Source: Cryoendolithus antarcticus (Eukaryota; Ascomycota; Dothideomycetes; Cladosporiales; Cladosporiaceae). Taken from it: a stretch of DNA of 64,000 nucleotides. The DNA lies in contig NAJO01000015.1 in the NCBI GenBank assembly GCA_002077065.1, forward strand, positions 744,001 to 808,000, read 5' to 3'. This document shows, piece after piece, positions 21,952 to 35,093 of the stretch (positions are counted from its first letter, which is position 1; the number at the start of each line of letters is the position of its first letter). Made by a program: the position numbers and the translations under genes. The notes beneath the pieces were generated by a model that was given only the letters and a program-made list of their open reading frames with translations, made no database searches and was not told where the DNA came from.

Positions 21952-24900
21952 CTACAACTGCCCGCTCAAAATCGCCTCCGTAGCACTCCCAATATACTGC
22001 CGCTTCCCCTCCATACTCACCCCAAAGCGTCTTTCCAACTCCGCCTTGATGCTCTTCTTCGTCACAGTCATGAGATCCGCCGTTCTCAGAATCTCGCGAA
22101 TCTCCGCCAACAGCGCGTCATCGCTCGGTATATCGCTCGAGTTCGACAGCTCAGTCTGATTGTACGGAGGAGCGCCGAACTCAGACGCACTGTAAGTTCG
22201 GGGCATATCGGTCGGCAGGAGCGACATGCGTGAGCCGTAGGGCGTGCCCTGCATCGGCGCGCCGCCCATGGTGGACATCGCTCGGGAACCAGGAGGGTCG
22301 TAGACGCTGCCGCCGCCGAGGGCGGGATGGTAGGACTTCGTCGCATAGGAGACACCGCTGATCTCAGACCTCGTGTCGTCGCGAGCAGTCTGGGCGTCCC
22401 AAAGCTCAGCTTGGTAGTCCTCCCACTTCTTCTTCGGAATACTGCTCGGGTCGAATTTCCCTTCATCAGAAACGATGACTTGTTTACCAGTAGCGCCTTC
22501 GACCATACGCGTGTTGCCCCATGAGAAATCGTCCATGTGCCAGAAAGCGTACAGCGGGAGGCCGAAGGAGAAGACGGGCGTGGCGACCATGTACAGTAAC
22601 ATCCAGCCAATCATCTCCCACTTCCTGCGTACGATGAAGATGATAGCTTGTAGACCGTAGATCGCACCGAGTAGGATGAAAGCCGTCACTGGCACCGTGG
22701 AGGGGTGCAAGGCGACCATGACGATGAGGTAGACGATGTAGGCTACGATGACCGGTTGTACGATAGTCGAGAGGAGGTCCAGGAAGACGACAAAGCGCAT
22801 GCTGAAGCAGCAGAAACCGCAGAGCTGTTGCAGGGGTATCAGCTCGATGAGGTTGTGCACTGTAGAGTTGATCCATCGGCGACGTTGCGACATGAAGACT
22901 GCCCAGCTATCGGGAGCGATGGTCCAGGCGTGTGCGCGCATGATGTAGCGGGTCTTGTACTTCGGGTGGTACTTCAGCAGGAGCGTCGTCAAGTAGCGAT
23001 CTTCTCCGAGATGCAGGAGGTTCTTGGTATGCAGAGTATCGACGCGAACAACAGAGTAGTCCTCGATGATCTCGCGGGAGACGAAGAGCGGCTTGCCAGT
23101 CTCTGCAGCTCTGATGCGGTACATGGAGAAGCATCCTGGCAAGCAGGTGACGGATCCGAAGAGCGACTCGAAGGCCTTGGTTAGATTGTGGGAGATGTAG
23201 TATTCGTAGACCTGAATCATCGTGATGAAGGAAGACTTCGCGTTGGTCAGAGCTGTCTCGCCACAGCACGCGATAAGCTTAGTATCGTGCAGGAAGGCGG
23301 AGACGAAGCGGGTCGCAGAGTCGGGAGCCACGACAGTGTCGGCATCGATCTGTAGCAAGAATTCGTAGAAGGTAGGGTTGACGCCGATGACGTTCCGAAT
23401 CTGGTGATGAAGTTCGAGCTCGAGAGGTGCCATAGCGAGATTGTAGTGCACGCGGTTGAGGAACCGCATGAGCAGCATCTGCGAATCACGCTTGCCTCGA
23501 TTGCCAGGTCTGTGGAAGAAGTCAGTATATCGCACATCAACTTCGATACTTTGCGCAGTGCAACTTACCTCGACACTTCAGCTGGTTTCCCGACCTTCAC
23601 AACCACGATGAACGGCACGATATGACCCTGCACCTCATACAAGCCCGAGTAGACCTTTCCCATGTTGTGCTGCTTCATGCCCTCGCCCAGACTCTCAAAG
23701 CTCAGAGGCTCGGGATCAACAGTATCTGGCACTCCCAGAATGTCAAGCACGATGCGCGGCGTGGGCCTATCATTACCCTGTCCAATAATCATACCATCAC
23801 AGATGATGAACAGCAATTTGCGCTTATCATCATACCGCATACGTGCAGCGGAATCGATAGCACGACGGAGGGAGTCCTCGTCCTCGGTGTAAGCCGGCAC
23901 AGTGGCTATGACAAACTTATCGAGGTTCTCGGGCATATTCTTCTTGCCGAATTGCAGCGCAGCCAGGAACTTGAAGCCGATTACCGAGACAAGCATTATG
24001 CTGATAGCAAGGAGGATGTACTTGGCAAACAGACATTGAGCTGAGGAGCGCGTGTCGACGTCTCCGACGTAGAAGAGGTTGTCCATGCAGACGTGCATGC
24101 GACTGCGTAGGCCAGAGTCAATCTGCAGAGCTTCCCAGTACTTGGTGACGTCCTGGCCAGAGCGCTGTTGGAAGAGCTCGACGACGTTGCCATCCATGAA
24201 GTTCGAGTTGGGGTTCGTGTCTGGGCGCTGGGCACCCGGTGGATACTGCGGCGGTCGACCACCGGCAATGTACTGCGTAAAGTCATAGACCCTGCCGTTG
24301 ATGGATGCAATGGACGATTGCTTGCTGGCAAGTAGTTGGAGGTACTTTGGCGGGTAGCCGACGCGACCCTTCTTGTAATTGCCCTGCAACATGATCATCT
24401 GCTCGGTAAACCAGGCTGGCCGGGAATCGTTAGTTGCCCAGCGGAAGTCGTGGTACTGGGCATTGACGTCTGTTGCGCTCGAGATGGCTGTGGCGCCTGT
24501 GTAGTTGGTGTTACGGTAGCTGAGCTGCACTGCAGGGTCGATACCAGACTCGTTGACACCCTGGCACATGGCAGACACCTGCACCGGGAAGAGGTTCGTC
24601 GCATCGATACCAGCGTACTTGTTGAGTGCCGTAGCCGGCACGATCTTCGGGTAGTGAGCAGGTATGAACGCTGACAGGTCGAATACAATACCGCGAATGC
24701 TGACGTATCCAGTGTGGCCATCTTTACCATCGTACGACGTTAGCTCGGCCGCACTATAGACATGCTGAGTCGGACAGATGATAGCTGGGAACCCAATCAT
24801 GAAGAAGACGACGAAAGCGCAAGACAGCCAGATGATCATGTTGATCGCCAGCTTCTCTCGCCACGCTCTGCGAACATCTTTGCGAGGCATGCGACCGATC

Positions 24901-27696
24901 AGTCTTATAGCAAAGTCTGGAACTAGCCACGTGAGGAAGTAGACAAGCACGAGCCAGCGCTTCCTGCTGCCAGACATGGGATGCTCTTCAATCTCGGTCG
25001 TGTTGACCTGGTTACCCTTCTCGCCGAGCTGCGATCGAGTCTCAAGGTTGCGAAACATATCGCCCTCTCGGAACGCAGATGCTCCAGCTTCGCTCTTCGC
25101 ATCCAGATCCTTGCTACCAAAGTAGCCAGCGGCCTTATCATCGTAGTATTGGCCAGATCCAGGGGTATGAAGCAGATTAACATTGGAGTCTCCGAATCCG
25201 CGCTTCGCATCGCGAGGCGTAAGCGCACCGTCGTCTCCGAATGGCGTCTCATCAGGATACCTCGAAGCTGCCTCACCAAGATCATTGACTCGTGCGATCT
25301 GCCGCCAACACCGCTCACTGAGGAAGACACCAGTACTACCAACTCTTGCCTCGTTACCGGGCCAGCTCTTGTCCTCGAGGATCATCTCAGCTTTCTCGCG
25401 CTCAGAGCCAACTATCGTCACTTCACCTTCTGCGGCCCCGAGGAACTCGACAAAAGGCATGAAGACACTGAAGTCTGCATTGCGCAGCCGTTGACTGATC
25501 TCTGCGATACCGAGAGTCTGGATCTGCGTGCGGACACATTTGCTGTCGAACTGGTTCGCTATCCGGCGATCGTTGGGCTTCAAGCAGAAGATGAAGTATG
25601 GGTTGGTGTTGGGCGCAGTCAGCGACTTAGTGATGTTGTCCAGTGCTGATAAGAACTGTCCGGCCGATGCCTGTGCCTGATCTGACGACGGCTTTGAGCG
25701 TGAGAAGCTCCGTGTGCCTTCGTCGCTATTGCTATCGTCTTCCTTTGGTGCAGTCCTGCGCACTGAGGGACCGTTCCTCCTCTTTGCCATAGAAGGCATG
25801 CGAGATGGCTTCGAAGCGACAGATGCCTGCGTGACAGCTGTGCGATCCTTAGGGTGGACCACCTTGTTCAATGCTTCCTGGCCGAAGAGTTCGGTCACGA
25901 AGCTGCTCGATGACGAGTTGATAAGGTTCATTAGGTCGCCACTGATGGCATCGCCGTTTGCCTCAAGAAGACCCTCAACAGGGTACTCAACCTCACCAGC
26001 GAAATGCCTGACTGTGAAGCCAGCAGACGCATTGTGCGTCGCGAAGTTGCTGCCAGGTACAATAGCTGTAGCACTGCCGACCGCGATGGCCGGGTTCTTA
26101 TTCTCGAAGCGTCTGCGAATAGACTCGAGGAACTGCACATCGGTCTTGCCACGCCGTGTTTGATCATCCAGAATACTCAGAAGTCCATTGCCAGGCTTCA
26201 GCAAGCCCTTCACTGCATCTGTATTGTCAAAGTAGCTGGTCGCCGGAACTTGCACCTCCTCCGTCTCGAGCAGATCTGCCTTGTGCTCAAAGAAGCTGTG
26301 GAGGCAGAAGTTGTAGAGTGACTCTGACGCAGCATTGTTCAGGAGCTGATCGATGGTACTACCAGTCGATGAGGTCTGGGCAAAGCCTGGGAAGTCCACA
26401 ATCGACACCGTGTTGCCCACTGCGTCTTCCAGTGCGCAAGTCCGTTGATTGATACGCTCCATGATGAACGCCACGAGAAGGCTGTACAGTGTCTGTGCAA
26501 GCTCGTCTGCGTTATCGCGGGCGCCATTCGGGTCCAGCATGACTGTGACGCGCTCGCGGTGCAATATCTTGGTCTTGTAGCCGAGTGAGAGCTCAAGATC
26601 GCGCTCACTGACACCAAGGAACGCAGCCACGACTTCTAGCACATCCTTGTTCTTAACTGTTGTGACATCTCCTCCACCTTCGTGTCCATAGCCGCCGCTC
26701 TCGTCCGGTGCCGGCGTAGTGGCTTGTGATGTGTGAAACTCGAGCTGACCAATGTGCAGAATCGCTGCGAGGACCTCGCACATGTGCGCGATCTCTTCTC
26801 GTGGAAACTCAAGCTTCCGCAAAGCCGTCTTGAAGTGCTGGAACCCCTCTGCATCATTGACGCCGATCTTCAGCTGCGACGGATGACCGAGATACCGCCA
26901 TCTCTTCTGGCTTGCTGCCAGGGATGCCCTGTTGCCGGTGCCAGATGTGATCGCCGTACCAAGGTCAAGACCGAGATGCTCCTTCTCTGCCGGCGAAGTG
27001 CCAGCCAGGAGGTAATATAGCACATGAAAGTTCCGCTCTCCAGGTGGCACGGTTGCTATCCGGCTACGCTCGAGTCGGTGGTCAAGCACTTTGCCACCGA
27101 TCAAGGTAGGATGGAGAGTTGCCGAGGTGTCGTATTGAAGCTCGAAGAAAAGACCGGACTTGGAGGCCGTAGGCGTGGTGACCGATTTTGTGGTCGTCAA
27201 GGTGTCGAAGACGAATGCTGCGAAGGACAGCTTTTTCGAGAGCGGTGTTGACGAGTATTGGAGAAGTGCGTTGAGCAAGTGTGATCGTAGTGTCGTTTTG
27301 CCCGCGCCGGTCTCGCCACTGGAGATGTTGTCAGCTTTCTCGTCCTGCTGATGAAGTCTCTATGGAATGTGGCCGCGGTGACCATCTTGCGAGAAATAAT
27401 GCTAGATCCTGGTGTACTCACAGAAACACAGCCGCCTGATTCTCCTGCCTACCCCCCAGTCTCGTCCACATCCGACTGGCCGTCTCCTCCATCGCCCCCA
27501 TTCCCGAGCCCTCTTTGCCACCATTTGGCCCTTTCGTGCTCGAGGTATACGTATTCACAGCCAGCACCGCTTGACTCGACAAGCTAGTCACTGGCTGATG
27601 GGCGTGATATCGCGAGGCAACGTGGGCTGTGATGGCCGTGTCGCTCTGGCTGTGCGCGGGCAAGGCCACCAAATTTGGCTGTGCGTGAAGCGCCAT
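21952..27696 (-). CDS. csmA: Class V chitin synthase with myosin motor-like domain (CsmA)
   Basis: This polytopic plasma-membrane/chitosome enzyme polymerises GlcNAc from UDP-GlcNAc at hyphal tips and septa. Exons are 27422-27696, 23569-27318 and 21952-23509 (introns 103 and 59 nt), giving 1860 aa. The myosin-like motor domain occupies roughly residues 1-770. Its P-loop GETGAGKT (93-100) is intact and is rebuilt across intron 1. Membrane segments begin near 878, followed by a cytochrome-b5-like region. The family 2 glycosyltransferase core has IDADT near 1396-1400, GEDR near 1510-1513 and QRRRW near 1550-1554. Further transmembrane helices follow, and the protein ends with a DEK-like C-terminal domain (about 1800-1860). 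It is head-to-head with the class VII gene, an arrangement conserved in many filamentous ascomycetes. Confidence 0.96.
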
Positions 27697-29081
27697 GGTG
27701 GGCGTGTAGCGAGCGGAAGTGGCCTTGAAGGCCTAGCGAGGGGTTGTTGGCAGGATGTGTGGAGCGCCGGTGGCGCTGTGTGCTGTCGTGTTGTGTCGAG
27801 GCACAAGGCTTTCGAAGATGTCTGAGGTGAGAAAGCAAGCTCCTGAGCCGCGCGTTGGAGAAATTCCCGGTTGCCGCAAAGTTACAATGTATCAAGAAAC
27901 GACAGTGACAGAAGGGTGACAGGATTCCACACTGCGTCAATGGGGACGGTAGTGTAGATGACAACAATTGACGCCTCTCACACGACGATTGCTGGCCTAG
28001 CATCAAATGCCCTCGAAAAGGCGCACCCTTGTTTATGCTTCTAGCTTGCACGCTAAACTAAACCCTGCAGCATACCGTTGCCCGCAGTCCGAAGTAGACA
28101 AGTACTCACATTGCCCGGGGGATCTGTTATTGACAGAGGACAATGCTGGGATCAACCACGCTATACATCTGGAATACTATCAAGTATATCAAGGAGACTC
28201 CTGACAAGATTAACCAAAGTAGTCAAGTGCAACAGCGTCTAGGAGGCGCACGGCATTGCGGCAGGGGAAAATGGGTGGATGTATCCCCAGATTGACAAGG
28301 ATTCGTGCCACGACGACTCCCAGATATTCGGAGTTGCTCGAGCCATGTCGCTGGACGTGACACTACCATCAAGTAGAGCAGAACTGTGTAGAAGACCATG
28401 GCCGGTAATTCATACAGCAACGACTAGTACCAGCCGGATGCATAAGGGGACGCGCAATGCATGTTGAATGTAGTCATGCTCATCGCATTCGAGCTGGCCG
28501 AAAATAGATGCCCCAGCATGTGGCGAGATCTACTTGCAGCTTGTGACATTCGGCGGAGGAGAGGCGTGGTCTTGAGCGAGGGTGCTAAATGGTGTGCCTA
28601 TGACACCATACCGCGTGTATTCGAGGAGAGAAACATTCGCAGAACTTGAATCGAAAAGCATGGCCGTTACATGGCACCTTCATCGAGCAATTGCCAGTCC
28701 ACGAAGTGTGGCGTTGTCGTTGCCCGATGAGACAGAATCGCGCTAGCTCACTTCCTCCCGGCGGCACTGAGCTTAAATTCTGTAACAGAGAGACGGGTAT
28801 TGCACCGTGCATCTCGGGATACAGTGCGTCTCGCTCGTCGTGATTTGGAGGAGTGTGCAGTACCTCCAGCTACCAATTGCCAACGCGTTGACCTCGATTG
28901 CCCCAGTCATCGCTCGCTTGCTGGACAGTGACTACTGACAGTCTCCCCTCGCTCTCCGCAGAATTTCGAGCACAGCACCCCCGGACCCTGACGAGGCTCT
29001 TCAACACAAGTCAGCACCGGACTGACAACACCCCCGCCCCGTTGCCCTCTACGGGCCAGCATACAGCACTCGCCTGCTATC
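27697..29081. promoter_or_regulatory. Shared divergent promoter region of csmA and csmB
   Basis: This 1,385-bp region lies between the two outward-facing chitin synthase start codons. It contains only short random frames. Its size is large for this window and suits a regulated bidirectional promoter; no specific sites were assigned. Confidence 0.6.
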
Positions 29082-32000
29082 ATGGCGAATCGCAACTCGC
29101 ACTTCTCGACCATGTCTGGCCCTGGACAAGGCCGGGCAGGCACGATGCAAGGCTCCTCACAACAAGTCTCCACGACTACCCTCCTGAACGCACTGCATAA
29201 CAGCTTTTCGCTAGGCCAGCCATATCCGTTGGAGTCCAGTACGAGTCTTGTCGTTAACACGTGGCTATCTGCCAGTCAGACTGGAGCGGACGGTAGGGTG
29301 GGTGGCACAGTGGACACGGAGCTCGCGCGGCGGTCGTGGGAACATGCGCGGCGGCGAGCGGAGGACTCGACAATTGTGCTTGGGTATGCCGTTGTTTGGG
29401 TATGAAATTATGCAACCAGACGCTGATTATTGCAACAGCTCACTCCATCGATCGACGCCATCGGCATTCGCCCCCTTCATCTCCGCCCTACCCATCTCAG
29501 TACCTGGCTCCTTCTACACAGCCCTAAACGCACTGAGACCCTTCCTCCACACGGCAACACCTTTCAATCCCTCCTTCGCTCGCTACTCGGCACTCTCGGC
29601 GGCCTTCACACTAAACCTTACAGGCGAGATCACTGGCGCTGTGCTAAGCCTGTCCACCTCAGGCATCGACACGCAAGAGGGTCTGCTCAATGTTCCTGCA
29701 GAGGCAGGCTATCGTGCATTTGATGTCTTCTACTACCTCCTTACGTCCGCGTCATCTGTACAAGAACGCGAGTATCTCGGGCTCAAGGCCCCGAGCAAGT
29801 ACGCGCTACTTCGCCGATCAGAAACTTACGACCCACCATCATACCTTCCAACAGCAGACGACACAGCCGCTGCAGAGGACTTCCGAGAGTCGCTCAAGGC
29901 GATCGGAATCAAAGGGAAGTCCTTGCGGAGTCTGCTCTCTGTAGTTGCTGCATTGCTCAGGCTCGGAGATGCACTCGGGTTCTTGATCGACGAGGAAGAG
30001 CTAGAGAGCACATGTGAAGAGGTGGCTGAATTACTCGAGATCAACCCTGATGTATTGATCAAGAAGTGCGCCACAGAAGAGAGGGAGATCTTGATCGCTG
30101 CAGTCTACGAAGCGCTCGTGGACTGGGTGATTACGAAGGCGAACGAGGCGGTCAGACATGAGTTGCACAACGGCCGCACGATAGGATCGAGCAACGGCAG
30201 CGATGCTGGCATGCACACGCCTCCGAGCAGCCAGGATGATGGAGATACTGTCGCCATCACTGTCGTGGAAGTCCCCAGCTCGACGCTGGGTAAGGCCATC
30301 AGTCTTAAGACCATTTTCGACGATAGCACTGGCATCAATCTCGAGATGAAGGAGGATGGGGTGCCGATTGTGCCAGCCGGGTCCTCCGTGATTCGCGAGA
30401 TGAAGGACGCAGTGCAAATCAGCTCTGCAGACCTGGAAGCCATGGACACACCTGCAGTAAGAGAACGTGAGGATCAGCTCGATCGCCGACAGACTGCGCT
30501 GGAGAAGGTTGGTGCTGAGATCGAGGAGGACAGCTTCTTGAAGGGTATCCTGTACCCTGTCACTGGCAACGGGATCGTGCTCGGCAAGACAGGTCGTTTC
30601 AGCCTTTCGAACCTGCTTGGGACGAGCCGCGTGTGGTTCCAGCTGGCGCTACACCCTAGTGACGACTTTCCTGCGACCCTCGCCCAACAAGGTCCACAGG
30701 CCTTCCCCTGGTCCGCAGGTTCGGTCTCAAGTCAGATCCGAGCTTGGAGGCTGCCGGAGTGGGCCAACTACAGGACCAAGCAGCTCGACTTCACAGCTGA
30801 CTTCGATCATGAAGAGTTTGTGGAGCGCTACAATCGGCTTGGTTGCCAAGCTGGCCGAGATGGAGTCGAGAGCTTCATCTTGGAGCGCGGCTGGAGCAAC
30901 GGCGAAGTCGTCGTTGGCAACGAGCGTGTCTGGATTCGCGAGCCTGCTTGGTGGGAAGCTGAGAGCATGCTCGATATGAAGCCCGAAGAGCCCAGCGACA
31001 TGCTTGGTGGCATGGTCGGAGCGGCTGGCATGGAGAACGGCTATGCTGTACAGACGCCAAATGGTGTTGAGAACCCATTCTTCGGTGGCTCGCAGTACGG
31101 CGACTCTCGGGATAACTTGCTGAGCGTTGCACCGAGTGCGATGGCACCTAGTCGAATGGGCGCAAGGTCGCTGGCACCTACACATGCACAGACCATGCGC
31201 AGTATCAGTGGAGGCGACTACGGACTGGGTTACAAGGGTGATGACAACAAGGGGGGTGTGACTTACTACGGACAAGAGCTTGATCCTGAGCTTGCCGAAG
31301 GAAAGCACATCCAAGAGGAGACTGTTCCCTTCAGTCGACGCATGTGGGTGTGGTTTGTCTGGGCGATGACCTTCTGGATTCCTTCGTTTGTGCTGGCCCA
31401 TGTAGGACGGATGAAGCGACCCGATGTGCGGTTCGCATGGCGAGAAAAGTTATGCTTGATGTTCCTGATCGCACTCATGAACGGAACGATCATCTTCTGG
31501 ATTGTTGGACTTGGTAACTTGCTCTGTCCGAACTGGGACAAGGCATGGAGTCCGCAGGAGGTTGCCTATCATACTGGTGACACTGACTGGTGGGTGTCGT
31601 ACCACGGTGATGTCTACGATTTGACGAAGTTCTGGAAGCTGCAGCATTCGGACAACAACATTGAGACCACTTCAGACAACATGGAGCCCTTCGCCGGACT
31701 GAACATGGACGATTACATTGTGCCGCCACTCACCATCGCCTGTCCCGGACTTGTCACTGATATCAATGTCATCATGACACCGAACGAAACGCTCCTCAAC
31801 CCACTCGGTGCTCACGTATCGGGGCCTACGTTCCAGTCGGATTCCACTACGAAGCTCAATAGCATCAATTGGTATACGGAGTACTTCTTGCCACGGATGA
31901 AGGAGTACTACAAAGGTGCCCGAGTGATCAAGAAATCGGTCGTCAAGTCGGATGGCGAGAACAACAACCACCAGTGGGTTATCATCGAGAACAAAGTCTA

Positions 32001-34491
32001 CGATCTGACTAATTACTTCTACACGCTGAAGCTGCAGAATAATCTACCGCAGTATTCGTTCTTCCCGGACGACGTCAACCAGCTGATCCAGGAGAATCCC
32101 GGACAGGACATCACTGAAGACTGGAACACCCAGATCCCATACGCCAATCGCACCAACAGCATGAACTGCTTGAACAATGTCTTCTACGTCGGACAGACTG
32201 ACTTCCGTGATACTGCGAAGTGTCAGGTGAATAATTATCTCCTGATCGTCTTTGCGGGCATCTTATGCAGCGTCATCCTCGTCAAGTTCTTGGCCGCTCT
32301 GCAGTTTGGGTCTCGTCGTAAGCCGGGCCAGCAGGACAAGTTTGTTATCTGCCAGGTGCCTGCTTATACTGAGGGTGAAGATTCGCTGAGAAAGGGTCTG
32401 GACTCGCTAACTGCTCTTGCTTACGATAACAAGCGGAAGCTCATCTGTGTCATCTGCGATGGTATGATCGTTGGAGGTGGCAATGACCGACCAACTCCCA
32501 AGATTGTTCTCGATGTGCTTGGCGTGGATCCGAAGGTCGACCCTCCTGCCCTACCCTTCAGGTCCGTCGGTGTCGGCAACGAGCAGCTCAACTACGGCAA
32601 AGTCTACTCTGGCCTCTACGAATTCGAAGGCAACGTCGTACCCTACATTGTCGTCGTCAAGGTCGGCAAGGAGTCCGAGCAAACCAAGTCCAAGCCTGGC
32701 AATCGCGGCAAACGTGACAGTCAGATCCTGCTAATGTCTTTCCTGAACCGCGTCCACCACCGCTCGGCCATGAGTCCGTTGGAACTGGAGATGTTCCATC
32801 AGATCAACAACATCATCGGTGTTGATCCGGAATTGTATGAGTATCTCTTCATGGTCGACGCTGATACGAAGGTCAAGGAAGACTCGCTCAACAGGCTCGT
32901 GGCGGCTTGTGCAAATGATTCGAAGATTGTGGGTATCTGTGGTGAGACTTCGCTTGAGAATGAGGAGCGCAGTTGGTGGACCATGATTCAGGTGTATGAG
33001 TACTACATCTCGCATAACCTGTCGAAGGCTTTCGAGAGCTTGTTCGGGAGTGTGACGTGTCTGCCTGGATGGTAAGTTGATGACCCAACTACGAAGGACC
33101 GAGCATATCACTGACATATCTCCAGTTTCTGTATGTACCGGATACGCACCGCCGACAAAGGCCGACCTGTGATCATCTCGAACAAGATTATCGACGAATA
33201 CGCGGTTAACAACCTCGACACGTTACACAAGAAGAATTTGCTTTCGCTTGGAGAGGATCGTTACCTGACTACGCTGATGACGAAGCACTTTCCCAACAAT
33301 TCCTTCAAGTTCGTTCCAGAGGCCTATGCACTTACTGAAGCACCTTCGGAGTGGAGTGTGCTGCTCTCGCAGAGACGCCGCTGGATCAACTCGACTATTC
33401 ACAACCTGGCAGAATTGGTCTTTATCAAGGATCTGTGTGGCTTCTGTTGCTTTAGCATGCGGTTTGTGGTGTTCATCGACTTGATGGGAACGATCATCCT
33501 GCCTGCGACTTGCGCGTATCTGGCTTATCTGATCTACCGCGTGGCTTCTGGGACTGGGCAATTCCCTTTGATCTCGATTGTCATGATCGCGGCTGTCTAT
33601 GGTCTGCAAGCGCTGATCTTCATCATCAAGCGCCAGTGGCAGCACATTGGGTGGATGCTGATCTACATCCTGGCCTACCCGATTTATTCCTTCGTCTTGC
33701 CCATCTACTCCTTCTGGAAGCAAGATGACTTTTCTTGGGGTAATACCCGTGTTGTGCTAGGAGAGAAGGGTAACAAGCAAGTTGTCGCCGTAGACGACGA
33801 GGGCTTCAACCCGAAATCCATTCCTTTGCAGCGCTGGGATGATTATGCCACAGCCAATAATTTGCCCGGCCGCCGCGGCATGCCCAGCGAGAAAGAAGGC
33901 GGCAGCGCAATGTACCAAGATGGCGGGTATGAGATGGACGATATTCGTTCGACGTACTCGAGCATCAAGCCGGCTAGCACGATTCTCGGCCACTTCCCGC
34001 AACAGCAGATGTACCGCCCTCCGCAGTCGCCGAGCCCGTACGCGGCGTTGAACAGGCAGAGCACGTATAGTCGGTACACCGACCTCGCCAACCCCGGCAC
34101 CGCGGAGCAACAGCGCCTGATGTCCATGGGCGGCATGTCCGATTACCCGCATCCTCAACCCGTCTCGCGGCACCACTCAACCGACGCTCTCAACCAAATG
34201 CGCCAGCCTTCGCCGCTTGGCACGCCAAACCCGAGTGCGTCGCCTTACGGCTACGCGTCCCAGTCTCGTCCGCAGAGTACGGCCAACTTGGCGGCTTTCA
34301 CCGTCGGCCCAGGGCCTACCAACGAGGCTATTGCGGCTTGCGTGAGGGAGTGTCTGGGGGAGGTGGATATGGATAGCGTTACGAAGAAGCAGGTCAAGGC
34401 GCTTGTGGAGCAGAAGCTGCAGTGTCAGTTGAGTGGGGAGAAGAGGGCGTGGTTGGATGAGAGGATTGACTGGGAGTTGAGTAATATGTAG
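29082..34491 (+). CDS. csmB: Class VII chitin synthase with degenerate motor domain (CsmB)
   Basis: This is the partner of CsmA in polarised wall synthesis. Exons are 29082-29383, 29439-33071 and 33126-34491 (introns 55 and 54 nt), giving 1766 aa. The N-terminal ~600 residues resemble a myosin head but lack a P-loop: at the position matching GETGAGKT in CsmA the spliced sequence reads GSLHRST. This loss is typical of class VII enzymes. Membrane helices start near residue 735 with a cytochrome-b5-like section. The synthase core has VDADTK, GEDR and QRRRW near 1394-1398. The C-terminus has a DEK-like domain ending in [13 protein letters not shown]. The first intron falls at the same place as csmA intron 1, beside the P-loop site, supporting common origin by duplication. 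Confidence 0.96.
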
Positions 34492-34998
34492 AAGATGTAC
34501 CTGGGCAATGGTAGGGAAAACGAGGGTAAAAGGCGCCTTTGGCTTGGGTTTTGGGTAGCATTTGGGTTGGAGGAACTGCTGGGTGGATGGGTAGGGTTGT
34601 GTATAATGTCAAGCACTAAACACCAGTCTCTCCGTGCTTCTCGGCTTCAATGCCAGGTCTCCTGCGCAGCTGTACGTGTAACCGCGACTGTGAGCTTTTG
34701 AGATGCAGCATCGTGGAGAAGCTGGGCAACGTAGCTCTGTCTGGGTATTGTAAGATCCAGCGCTGTATCCCTGGGATCCCATCAACAAGTAGACCATAGA
34801 GCTGAATGCAGAACATGACCTAGAGGCCTCTGGCATGGCTTTCTGGCTTGTCTAACGACTTATTATTGTCTACAGGGTCGTCCGCCAAGGCCAGGGCGCT
34901 CTTGCAAATCACAGGATCATAAACACAACTTTCGTCGAGTTTTCCATCCGAAAACAGTAGTGAAGCGGGGCTTGCACCCTTCTCCTCTCCGGATACCT
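34492..34998. other. csmB 3' flank
   Basis: It is about 500 bp with no supported gene between the csmB stop and the tRNA gene. Confidence 0.45.
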
Positions 34999-35081
34999 GA
35001 TCCAGTAGTGAAACGGTATCATACGCGCTTGCCAAGCAAGCAATCCTGCGCGTGGCCCGAGTTCGACTCTCGGCTGGTTCA
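34999..35081 (+). tRNA. tRNA-Gly (GCC) with a 12-nt intron
   Basis: A cloverleaf can be folded by eye. The acceptor GATCCAG pairs with CTGGTTC (one T-T mismatch at pair 3-70) and the discriminator is A. The D arm is GTGA/TCAT with a GG-containing loop. The anticodon stem CGCGC/GCGCG closes a 19-nt loop, read as a 7-nt loop with anticodon GCC (35031-35033) plus a 12-nt intron at 35035-35046, at the canonical 37/38 position. The T arm is CCGAG-TTCGACT-CTCGG. The internal A box TAGTGAAACGG (35006-35016) matches the TRGYNNARNNG consensus exactly, and the B box is GTTCGACTC. A T5 run follows at 35089-35093. Glycine identity rests on the anticodon alone. Confidence 0.83.
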
Positions 35082-35088
35082 ACCATCG

Positions 35089-35093
35089 TTTTT
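35089..35093 (+). terminator. Pol III terminator of the tRNA gene
   Basis: A run of five T lies 8 nt after the tRNA 3' end, which is the usual RNA polymerase III stop. Confidence 0.7.
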
